Positions 11,942-22,246 of a DNA stretch of 64,000 nt are shown in pieces. The stretch is from Achaetomiella virescens (lineage: Eukaryota > Ascomycota > Sordariomycetes > Sordariales > Chaetomiaceae): contig JARNGD010000065.1 in NCBI GenBank assembly GCA_031001845.1, forward strand, positions 122,732 through 186,731. The letters are read 5' to 3'. A program made the translations under genes and the position numbers. Within the stretch, counting starts at the first letter, position 1; every line of letters starts with the position of its first letter. The notes beneath the pieces are model-generated. The model was not told the origin of the DNA and did no database searches. It saw only the letters and a program-made list of their open reading frames with translations.

Positions 11942-12750
11942 TCATCCCCATGTCGTCCCATTCATAAACGTCGACCAAACCTCTTGCACCGCATCCTCCC
12001 CCCATCTTCCGATCTGCCCATGATCCCTCTCCCGCACCGTCACCACCAACTGCTCCGCCGCAGGAACATATGAACCCATGAAACAGCCTCGCAAGCACCC
12101 CGATCGGCCGCGCACGAACCCACCAGCCCGAGGTCCTCCGACGCCACCGCCACGTGCCTCACCCTCCGCGTGTCCTCCCGCCGGAGGAAGTACACCATGG
12201 GCGAGCCGAGCCCCGGCTCGAGCCCGCTCCCAAGCAGTAGCAGCCCGTCAAGTTTGTAATTGAACCGGATCCTGGCGTCGGAAACTGCGCGGCGTCACGC
12301 CCGTGTCCTGGCCGGCCCGGCGGCGGGGCGTCGTCCATGGGAAGGTGAGCTCGTAGCGGCGGAAGGCGAGGGTGCGGGATTCGTGGCTTATGTGCAAGAG
12401 GACAGGGACGGGCGGAGGGAGAGTTGGGCGTGTTTGGAGGAGGTGGTGGAGGTGGTGGAGGTGGTGCGCGAGTCGATGCAGGCGGCGAGGAGGACGCGGG
12501 GTTGGATGAGATAGGACCAGATTCGCAGACGGAGTTTGGTGGTGAGGAGGGGAAAGGGGTGGAAGGCTTGAGGTGTAAGAGTAGCGGGGGCTGTGATGGT
12601 ATTGGTGGTAGGAGAGTTGAAGCCGTCGTGGATGACTTGGAAGTGGAGGCGGAACTCGGTCTTTTCCGATGTGTCTTGGTCATGCCGAGATGTGAACATT
12701 TTGAAGAGAGCAACAGGGCGAGTTGGCTGTCTGAAGCTGGTTGAAGTCAC
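11942..12750 (-). CDS. 2EXR-domain protein (interrupted)
   Basis: The N-terminal part (start at 12750) contains FHPFPLLTTKLRLRIW followed by a hydrophobic/Pro stretch and PRVLLAACIDS. This is the hallmark 'FxxFPxLPxELRxxIW' of the fungal 2EXR family. Similarity continues in another frame after about 12420: PPPVPVLLHISHESRTLAFR. It changes frame again near 12280: DARIRFNYKLDGLLLLGSG, then SPMVYFLRREDTRRVRHVAV. The last part, EQLVVTVRERDHGQ to the stop at 11942, is again in a different frame. This order (F-box-like motif, HxSRESR-like motif, D-x-x-Y/F motif) matches family architecture. At least three shifts are needed, so the gene is either degraded or affected by assembly errors. Function of the family is unknown. 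Confidence 0.55.
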
Positions 12751-15700
12751 TTGAGGTGAGTTGAGTTGATCTCACCGCCAGATGACAATCGGGTGGTGAG
12801 ATGAGACGAAGCGGGACATTCTCCCTTCTCCGCATGGGATGTTCCCAATCATCCAAAACACACAGATCAGTGTCTCCGTCTGTTCTGTCTAAACCTCGGG
12901 AATCTGGCAGGCTACGCGAGACATGGATGTACAGTACCGGTAATCGTTCATCTCGGGTGAGTGCGGATACTGAGATCTTGTCTTGCTGCGAATGATTGGG
13001 CTGGGTATCTCGTATCGGCCAGGAAGCTTGGTGGTCTGCTGTGAGGCTGAGGAATAGTAAATAAAAAAATGAAAATAAAAATGACAGGTTTGAAGCGGCA
13101 TGACACTGGCTGAACTCTGGGACTTCGAAGCCTGAGACTCGGATGGTTGCGCCAGTGGGTAGGGGGTGGGCTTGGGGTGACGGATTTGGCAGGCCTGTTC
13201 TTTCTGCTGACCGAAGCCTTCCCGTCATCACTCATCAGGTTCCTTCTGGTTCTCTTCTTGGCCCGCGTGCTTAATGCCTCTTCGCTCGACCCGGCTTGTA
13301 ACAGCTTCGGGTCTTGTCCACATGGCCAAGGCGGCAACGAGTGGCCCTAAACGGCTAGGCCAGATCTGTGTGCATAAGATATGTCTTGCACAACGATCGA
13401 TTCCCGTTGGAATCGGGCTGAGACGTGCATCAACATCCCAGTCGAGGCTCATTGGCGGCAGTTGGGATCGTGAGATCAGGCCATCCGATGATTAAAATTT
13501 CTTTGACAGACCGCTTGTTCGAGGCGCAAGATGTCCACAAGTACCCCGATGTCAGCATGAGAGTGGAAAGCAAGAGCAGTTCCTCGGTTTCTTTTTGTAC
13601 GTTCCAGTGCCCGGAACCGGTCATCCAGGAGCGCCTTTTGTCCGCCACCCGGGAACCCTGGACGAGGAGAGGATGGAGAAACCGGAGAAGCGATGATCTT
13701 CCCCAGGTTCTTCGACCACGCACAGGCCAGCTGCCCGCTGTCGTCAGTGGCTTGCAAGGTCTTGGCACTCTTCAAGACCCCCAATTGAACTTCAAACTCT
13801 GAGGGAAAATACAATGTACTGTCATCCAGCTTGGATCGAGGATATTTTCAAGAATATAACAAGGAGGGAGGCACGGAATGGTAGCCGTCAGAAAGTATCT
13901 TTGCGCCCAAGTTAATAGCAGCATAGCCGCAAAGCAAACATTGAGGCATTCGCCATTTGCTCCAGGAGTTGTTGCACCAACAGACGAAACATTATTGGCT
14001 GGCCTCCACATGCCCAAGTGGACAGCCAAAAGACCAGCAGACAGAGATCTGCGCTTGTAGCGTCGCTGTCCATTGATCCGAGCCGCCTCCTGGGTGCTGT
14101 GCCGGTTACTCCGACACGAAGGCATCGCGAACGGCTCGCTTGTCTGCAGTGGCAACAAGAATGTTGGTTCGCATTATGTGAGGTTGTCGAGGCTGTTCAG
14201 TAGTGTACAGAATTTTTCACCAAGCAACTCAGGCCGCCTACGCAAGGAGATCTTGCTCACAGAAGGGCATATCCCGCCCCAAGTGATCGAAGATTCTCGT
14301 CCCATGTCCTGGAAAGGTTCCGAATTGACCTCTGGAGCGCCCCACATATCCGTTCGGCCGGGAGTTGATGGTACGCTGGCATGCAACGTCCCGCCGTCAG
14401 TGCTGCTTGCACCTTTCCGACAGGCTGCTGCACCTCTCTCCGCGGGATCTTGGCTTGTCCTTGTTGCTTGGCTTCTTCACATGCTTCCTGAGACCCCAAA
14501 TTCGTCCAAACTCGTTGCTCGATGCAGCTGTGGCTTGTCGACATTCCGCCCTGCATCTTGGCTTGCAGATGCACGGCATGGAGCTGCCAGAGGGCAATGG
14601 CTCCCGTCCTGATTACAATGCTCCCAGACCATTTCTCGTATCCAACAGGCGTCAAAGCTGCTGCCAACAGGCGTCTTCACATCCGCGAGAGCAAGGCCGA
14701 AGAACTGTGGCGGGGGGGAGGGATGTGGGGATCGTTCCTGCTTGGCAGAATCCAGAACCCAAGAGACGATAGCACCCCACCTACCACAATTGGGGATACC
14801 ACAACCAGGGCGGAGGATTTGCTGGGACACCAGTACCTCGCTAGGCGTGGCTGCTTCCTTTCCCCGCGTCCCGTGGCATTTTCAGCCATCTCGATCCGCC
14901 GCCCACCCAACCACAGCACATCCTCTTGTCCGAGAACCACAGCTTGGCCGATCTGGGAGCCTACGAGGAAGCGCGGCACGCCAGCACGCCTTTCGAAGCC
15001 GCGAGTAGTTGCAGACGGCTGCAAGCTGAGCGACGCGCCATCTCTGCAGCCGCTTTTTACCCTGGGAAGCAGCGACGGGAACCTGGTCAGCCCAGTGCTC
15101 TGCCCAGCCTTGGGCTCTTGGATTCAGCGCTCGGTGGGGGGCATCACAACGTCATTCACCTTGATCCCCTGCGACAGCACTCACGCCGCCTTCGTGGGCC
15201 AGGCACAGGCCATCAGGTCTGGGTCGTCCACACGGGCCACCACTGTTGGTAGGTCCCTTGGGTTGGGAGAAGGGTTTATATTTGGCGGTACCACTTCCTG
15301 GGCGTACCTAGCCGCCACCGGGCTGGCAGATGATCTCCGTGCGATTGCCGGCAGCTACTGACAGGCTCTGGGTGGGTGAAATAAGGGTAGAACCACGGGA
15401 ACGACGCCAGCACACGGCACTCGCGACAAGCTTTCCCCTTTTTTGAGTTGCGCAAGACACGCGGCCAAGCCCCCGACTCTGCCGACCTTTTCTCGGCCCA
15501 AGCCTCGAGAGACGCCCGCCCCCGATTCGGGCGAGTTGCCCCAAGTAGCAGTTGGTCTCCATCAGACTTCCTAGTACGTTGCATCTCTGTTCTCTCTATT
15601 CTCCCGAGACGTGAACGGCTCGGCAGATTACCGACGGACGCATCCATATTGGACTCTCGGGCTTGCGGAGGGGTTTCACATAATCCACTGTGGCATCTTG

Positions 15701-16275
15701 TGTCCAATCACCCCTGCTGCCCACGCTGCCCACGCTCCCCATGGAGTCCCCGCCTGTCTGTGGTGAGGCGCCTGGGGCGACCACATGCTTGTGTCTGGTC
15801 TCCATCTCCTCCCCTGTCAGCGCCGCCGTGCATGGCCAAGGGAAGTCGGTCCCACATGCACATGGCAGGCCCTCGTCACCGGCCGGCATCCCGGATGCTA
15901 CAACTCGTCTAGTTCCTCGTCCTGCGCCGGCGTGGACCTGACACTGGATAAGGGTCCACCTGGTCGAGCTGGTGTTGTTGTCACTCCCTCGCTCATGTCC
16001 CGAGATCCCGTCCTTACCGCTTATATTCTGAGCTTACCCCGGCCGAGGATCGGGGACTCTATCCAACTCCTGGGTTCAAGACTCATCGTCCTTCTCCACC
16101 GTCTACCCCTTTATCTTCTCTGAATGTCGCTGTCATAGCATCCAAGTGGAAATGCCACCTTACTGCCTCCAGGACTGCCACTACTTCTACCGCACCGCTC
16201 TCCGCGGCCTCAACATCAGCACCTCCGTCTCGCCTCCCTACGCTTGATAGCACCGGCCGAACCTGGCTGACGAGA
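12751..16275. other. gene-poor stretch
   Basis: About 3.5 kb upstream of the carnitine acetyltransferase. Open frames of 100-280 codons occur on both strands (for example 14522-15361 on plus), but they overlap one another. They show no domain I recognise, and no consistent intron signals. A short AT-rich patch lies at about 13060-13085. The right end must include the promoter of the downstream gene. Confidence 0.4.
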
Positions 16276-16434
16276 ATGCCTACACAAGTCCGCATTTTCA
16301 CCTCGCCAAGATCGCTTGGCGAGACTCTCGCCACCCCTATCCAGCCGTCCCCAGCGACGCCTCGCTCAGTGCCAGAGGTCCCTGAGCTACCGCGGCCTAC
16401 CGTCAGCCCCACGCTGAAGGCGCGCCAGTACGCC

Positions 16435-19135
16435 ATGTCGTCAGCATACAACGACGAGCCCAAGGGCGGCGTCATACGCCCACCAAGACAAGCTTCCGAA
16501 ACTGCCCATCCCAGAACTTGAACTCACCTGCGAGAGGTATCTCAACGCCCTCAGACCGCTCCAGTCGCCCAGGGAACATGCAGAGACCATACATGCTGTG
16601 CAAGAGTTCCTCAGGAATGAGGGCCCGGAGCTGAACCAGAAGCTCAAGAGGTATGCCGAGGCAAGGACAAGCTACATTGAACAATTCTGTAAGCGTACCT
16701 CCCGCAACTCCTGACAAATTCCTTACAGTTGACACAAAGCATAATAAGGGTACGACTCATATCTCAACTTCGACAACCCGGTTGTTCTCAACCTAAACCC
16801 TTTCTTCTTGCTCGAAGATGACCCCACTCCGGCCCGAAACAACCAAGTGACACGGGCAGCATCGCTGGTTGTGTCAGCCCTCGAGTTTGTGCGGGCCGTC
16901 CGTAAGGAGGAGCTCCCGCCAGACACGGTAAAGGGCACCCCGCTGTGCATGTACCAGTACTCGAGGTTGTTTGGTACAGCACGCGTGCCGACCGATGCAG
17001 GATGCCAGATCGAGCAGGACCCCGAGTCCAGGCACATCATTGTCATGTGCCACGGCCAGTTCTATTGGTTCGACGTCCTGGACGACAACTCGGATCTGAT
17101 CATGACCGAGAGGGACATCGCCATCAACCTCCAGACCATCATTGACGATGCCGCGCAGACGCCCATTCAGGAGGCTGCCAAGGGCGCTCTGGGCGTGCTA
17201 AGCACAGAAAACCGGAAAGTCTGGTCGGGCTTGAGAGACGTCCTGATGAGGGAGCCGGGTTCAAACAACGCCGACTGCCTAAGCATCGTCGATACTGCCC
17301 TGTTCGTCGTCTGTCTTGATTACACCGAACCGACGACCGCAGCTGCTCTTTGCCAGAACATGCTTTGCGGCACGAGTGAGATCGAGAAGGGCGTCCAGAT
17401 TGGCACCTGCACGAATCGCTGGTACGACAAGCTGCAGATCATCGTGTGCAAGAACGGCAGCGCCGGCATCAACTTTGAGCATACAGGCGTTGACGGCCAC
17501 ACGGTGCTGCGCTTCGCCAGTGACGTCTACACTGACACCATTCTGCGATTTGCGAGGAGCATCAACGGCAAGGCGCCCTCGCTCTGGGCGTCCAAGAGCC
17601 CAGACCCGTCCAAGCGGGACCCCGAGAGCTTCGGCGATGTCAGCACCACTCCCCACAAACTCGAGTGGGACATGACCCCCGAGCTGCGCATCGCTGTGCG
17701 CTTCGCCGAGACCCGGTTGGCCGACCTGATCGAGCAGAACGAGTTCGAGTGCCTCGACTTCGGCGCGTACGGCAAGAACTTCATCACCTCGATGGGCTTC
17801 TCGCCCGACGCGTTCGTTCAGATGGCCTTCCAAGCCGCCTATTACGGCCTGTACGGGCGCGTCGAGTGCACCTATGAGCCTGCCATGACCAAGATGTTCT
17901 TGCACGGTCGCACCGAAGCCATCCGCACCGTCTCAGAGGAATCCGTCAACTTTGTCCAGACCTTCTGGGCCGACAACCCGGCCGAGCAAAAGATCGACGC
18001 CCTCCGAAAAGCCTGCCAGCGGCACGTCGCCACCACCAAGGACTGCGCCAATGCCCAGGGCTGCGACCGCCACCTCTACGCTCTCTTCTGCCTCTGGCAG
18101 CGCACCGTCGACGAGGACCTCAACAGCGCCGGCGGCACGCTCTCCAGCAACGGTGGCTACTCCTCACCCATCGACGGCCTCTCGGACCGCGGCTCCGTCA
18201 TCGGCTCCCCGCCGCGCGAGCCCGCCTACCTCCTTGACGGCCACCACGCCACCACCACCGCCATGTCCAGCAGCACCCGCTCCCGCGGCGACTCGCTCGC
18301 CTCGCGCACCTCGCGCGACAACTCCCCCAACCACCGCGGCAGTGCGCACCACCAGCTCCCCATGATCTTCGCCGACCCCGGCTGGGACAAGCTCAACACC
18401 ACCATCCTCTCCACCTCCAACTGCGGCAACCCGTCGCTGCGCCAGTTCGGCTTCGGCCCCGTGTCCGGCGACGGTTTCGGAATTGGGTACATCATCAAGG
18501 ACGAGGGGATCTCGATCTGCGTGTCGTCACGCCACAGGCAGACGCGGCGCTTTGTGGATACGCTGGAGAGCTATCTGCTCGAGATTCGGAGGATACTCAG
18601 GATTAGCAGGAATAACCACGCCGCGTTGGGGAGGGTGGGGCAGGGGGTGAATGGACGGGCGACGAGGGCGAGGGAGATTGATAATGGCGGGTTTAGGAGT
18701 GCGGCGGGGATGAATGGGAAGGCCGGTGGTGGATCGGCGGGTGGCGGGGGCAGTAGGATGAAATTGAGGGGGAGGCTGATTACGGGGGCGGAATTGTTGA
18801 GAGGAGGGGGGAGGGAGAAGTGGAGTGCAAACGGCAGTGCGTCGTCGCCGACCGAGGAGAGTCTGGTGATGAGCGAGGATGATGAGCTGGGCGGATGTAA
18901 GTTGCCTTGTGTTATTTATCTGGTGTTTACTTTCCTGTGGCAGGTGGGTTTTGCGGTGGGCAGATGCTGACATGTTGCAAAAACAGATGGCTTCTTCGAC
19001 GCGGGCATGCTGCTGCAGGCGCTCAAGGCGAGGAACGACAACTTTGAGAACGGCGAGGCGAAGCCGTCAGAGCGGGCGGCGGTGCAGGCGAGGAGGAGGG
19101 ACGTGGGGAAGAAGTTGAGGCTGATCGACTATTAG
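16435..19135 (+). CDS. carnitine O-acetyltransferase, cytosolic (YAT1/FacC-like)
   Basis: A choline/carnitine acyltransferase that moves acetyl groups between CoA and carnitine so that acetyl units can enter mitochondria during growth on acetate or fatty acids. The main reading is intact over more than 2 kb. One exon ends at 16688 (EARTSYIEQF), a 60-nt intron follows, and the next exon starts at 16749 (W-YDSYLNFDNPVVLNLNPF). It ends at 18896, and a last exon runs 18987-19135 (GFFDAGMLLQALKAR ... LRLIDY). The catalytic histidine is in NFEHTGVDGH (codon 17480-17482). YQYSRLFGTARVP, GQFYWFDV and TEESVNFVQTF are further family blocks. A low-complexity Ser/Gly insert lies at about 18130-18350. There is no peroxisomal SKL-like tail. 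The 5' end needs a one-base shift near 16490 between the Met frame (16435, or 16276) and KLPKLPIPELELTCERYLNA, so the start is provisional. Confidence 0.9.
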
Positions 19136-19635
19136 TTTAGACTGGCTGGTGAGGTGGGTGAAGTTGCATCTTAAGGTTGCTCGGTGGGGTTGGGGAGGGG
19201 TCTGGACCTGTTTGTCTGACGAGTTTGCGAAGAAGATCGGATGATATCATGTGTTCAGTCAATTTTTGGTTTTTGATTTGGTTTCTTGTGTGGTCGAGTT
19301 GGTTAAATACCTACGCTCTTTGGATAGTTAGGAATACATGTCATCTCGCGGCTGTTCATGGTTATTCCCTCTCATCACCATGGGGGTGTTGTCTGACATT
19401 GCTCTCTGAGAGACGTTTCTTACTCTGACATGGAGTATATAGTATGATCAAGGCTATCAACATCCTGTCGCTTTCTACTCCGCCTGAAATCATACTCAAC
19501 CCAAACCTGTCACGAACCCAACATGCTTTGCAAGTCATCCTATTCCCGACCTGTGTTCGGCTCTTTCTTGACTCGTGAGATGATATCTCTCTTTCCTCCA
19601 ACCTCTAATCCAGGCCCCTGCCCAACCCAGAACGG
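19136..19635. other. convergent intergenic region
   Basis: About 500 bases between the 3' ends of the carnitine acetyltransferase and the RAD57-like gene. It is T-rich around 19250-19320, consistent with a 3' UTR. No gene is seen. Confidence 0.5.
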
Positions 19636-21298
19636 TCACCCACCCTCCCCACCCTCTCTACCCCGCCTTTCCTTGCCCACACTTCTCAAACCTCCCATCC
19701 ATACCTCAAACTCCCTCGCTTGCTCCAGCCCAGGCCCCGTCTCGGCGGCATGCGCCGCAAACACAACCTTCATAAACCTCCTCCATCCACCGCCAGCAGC
19801 AAGGCTCCTCACCCCGCCCAGGCTTGCGCCGTCGTCGCCCAGATCGAGGGGACGGTAGTGGGAGCGGGCGTGGGCGTGGCGGGGCTGGCGGAAGAGGGCG
19901 ATGCGAGTTGAAATCTGCGTGGACCAGACCAGACCGAGGGAGGGGGTCTTGAGAGGTTGGGGGGAGGAGTAGTAGGAGAGGAGGAGGAGGAGGAGGAGGA
20001 GGAGGAGAACCGGAAGGCGAAGGGGCTATCGCCCCAGCCTGTGAACCAGCGTTGTTGGTGATCGAGGAGCAGGACCGGGTGAGTTGGTTGGTGCTGGTCG
20101 TGGGTTGGAAGGTTATCGGGTGGGGGCTGGTAGGCTGGTGGCGGCGGCGGTAATGGTGGTGATGGTGGTGGTTGTTCTTCAACTGTCCTGGACGGGATTG
20201 AGGAGGGCGGATCAGATGGGAGGTTGGGGAGTGGGCCACGGCTGCGCGTTGCGAGGGGAGATTCTTGGGTGGAGCGGAAGCCTGGGGTGTGGGTGTGGCG
20301 CTGGTACGGGAGGGAGGAGGCTGGGGTTTTGAAGTTAGCAAAGCCACTGCTGCTCCCTCCGCTGCCTGTGAAGCGGTCGGCGACCTGGTTGGAGACGACG
20401 ACGGCGAGGTTGTGCCGCTGCGCGAGGTCCCGCAGGTGCATGCCCAGCTTGACGAGCTCGGCGGAGCGCGCGCCCATGTTGGAGCCTTGGCCGGCTGAGG
20501 CGGACCGCTCGAACTCGGCGCGGTAGTTGGCGGCGACTGAGTCCAGGACTAGTAGACCGATGCCGCGGCGCTCGATCTCGACGGGACTTGGAAGGTGAGG
20601 ATGTGGTCCTGGCTTTCGAGATCAGGCGTGGCGGTGCTGATGATGTTGTCCAGCGAGGGACGTTCTGATGGTGGGAGGCGCTGGAATAGGGGGTTGGCGG
20701 AGAGCATCTGTGCGAGACGCCTGGTCGATAAGGGTGCCTCGGTGCTGATGTAGAGGGCTGGACGGCCCAGGCCGTGGGGCGGCGGTAGTTGGACCGAGAG
20801 GAGGAGAGTGAGCAGGAACTGGGTCTTGCCGGCGCCGGACTCGCCCGTAATCTCGGTGATGTAACCGGCCGGGATGCCGCCGGCCAGGGCGCGGTCGAGC
20901 TCGGGATCCAGGGTGCTAATGGTCTGCCATTGTGCGGAAAGAGAGGCGGCTGTGTTCCTCAGCGCTCTGGCGAAAGCTTGCTGCTCATCTCTTTTTTCCG
21001 GAGCCGGTCGGTCACCATCCTCCGGACGCGCTTCCGTGCCGGATTCGGGTTGCCGTGCTTGCCGGGGTGGAGGCATGAGAGCCGAGTTGGGGATACCGAG
21101 GTCGGCATGGAGAGCATCCAGCACGGCAGTGCACAGCCGCTTGACGTCGAGCAACGGCAGATGGGTCCGCTTCCCAATGTCGGCGGCCTCCAGGGTCAGG
21201 AGGTCGCTGGTCGAGATGCCATTCTTCTCGAGGGAGGGAATCAGCCTCGCGAACTGCCCAATAGGGAAGGTCGGGAGCACGCGCAAGAGATCGGTCAT
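19636..21298 (-). CDS. rad57: RAD51-paralogue recombination mediator, RAD57/XRCC3-like
   Basis: A RecA/RAD51-family ATPase expected to help load RAD51 in homologous recombination in the nucleus. From Met 21298 it has an N-terminal helical region and a Walker A motif GESGAGKTQ at about residues 152-160, preceded by GGIPAGYITEITG. LYISTEAPLSTRRLAQML follows. Near 20580 the frame shifts by one base; beyond it come IERRGIGLLVLDSVAANYRA (Walker B, LLVLD) and GMHLRDLAQRHNLAVVVSNQ. A Pro/Ser-rich insert with a serine run from a (TCC)10 tract follows. After another shift near 19940 the C-terminus is LGLVWSTQISTRIALFRQP, then WRRFMKVVFAAHAAE, with stop at 19636. The Walker B and 'VVVSNQVADRF' blocks support a RAD57-type paralogue. 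XRCC3 is the alternative name for the same group. Confidence 0.8.
19978..20007 (+). repeat. (GAG)10 trinucleotide microsatellite in RAD57-like coding region
   Basis: Ten perfect GAG units on the plus strand. They are read as TCC (serine) in the frame of the minus-strand gene. The tract lies in a low-complexity insert absent from the conserved core. Confidence 0.95.
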
Positions 21299-22246
21299 GG
21301 GCCGTCAGGAGACATTGGCAGCTGGCTGGGATGTTGACCGGTATATTTTTATTTCGGTTTTTTTTTTTCCCTTTTTTTTTTTGTTCCCTAGTTGAGGTGG
21401 TTGATTTCCCGATCTGAGTTTTGCGGGGTCTCTGTCGTCCCGTTCAGTCGCCTGCCTGCATGATGACAGAAGCAACAGGAAAAGGCAACAAACCACGGGC
21501 CAAGAAGCTGGTCCTTTGCTGTTGCAACCGTTGGCTGCAAATTCCCGGACGGGGACCATTTTTAGCCTTGTGGGGCACGGTCCCTTTTTCGCCTGGGGTA
21601 ATTAAACTTCAGGATCTGGTGCAGGGGACTGGATGTGGATTTGCAGCCAAACATCAGGAACACAAGGCAGCAACAGCCACTGGCAAGCATTGGAGAGCGA
21701 CCTGCCGTGTGGCGTCGTGTGGCTTGATGAAATTTTCAGGGCTTTTCGCGGATTCCCATCAGATCACAAATTCCCGCTTGGTGGCCCTTTCCTGGGCTGC
21801 CACCGAGGGATCGTGGGTCAGCCCAGGATGCCATCCCCCCTGTTCTTCATCTGCACCCCTGAACGCCCAGCGCGCCATCCTCGAAGGGTACTGGCGGTGG
21901 GCAGTTGTCCCTGCAGCCAATGTGTCAGGCCCTGGTCCGCCCAGCTATTCCCCAGCAAACCCCAGCAATGGCTCGTCTGTCGACCCGGGAATGCGGCATA
22001 AGCAAGGTGGGCTGCCGCCCCGGTTCCCTCGTTGAAACAATTTTATCACTGCGAGATCTGGCAATGGACCGTTCGTCGCAAGTTTCCTGATGTTTCCTTT
22101 GCGGCTCCGTCTCATGTGAGAGTGCGCCATCACTGCAGACACGGGTCTTGTCCAACTACGGCGACGACCACGACGCTCATTTGTACCTTGTTTCTACTTC
22201 TCACGCTCATTTACTACTTCGATCGTTACTTCTTTACTGTGTAGCA
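21299..22246. promoter_or_regulatory. divergent intergenic/promoter region
   Basis: About 950 bases between the 5' ends of the RAD57-like gene (-) and the sensor-like gene (+). It contains two T runs at about 21358-21384 (TpA-poor) and pyrimidine-rich sequence at 22180-22240 just before the sensor start. No gene is recognised. A hypothetical frame at 21421-22035 has no domain support. Confidence 0.45.

Noticed and set aside
14522..15361. 280-codon plus-strand open frame
   Set aside because: No recognisable domain, overlaps other frames of equal quality, and no coherent gene structure.
17279..17905. 208-codon minus-strand open frame
   Set aside because: Antisense shadow of the intact carnitine acetyltransferase exon.
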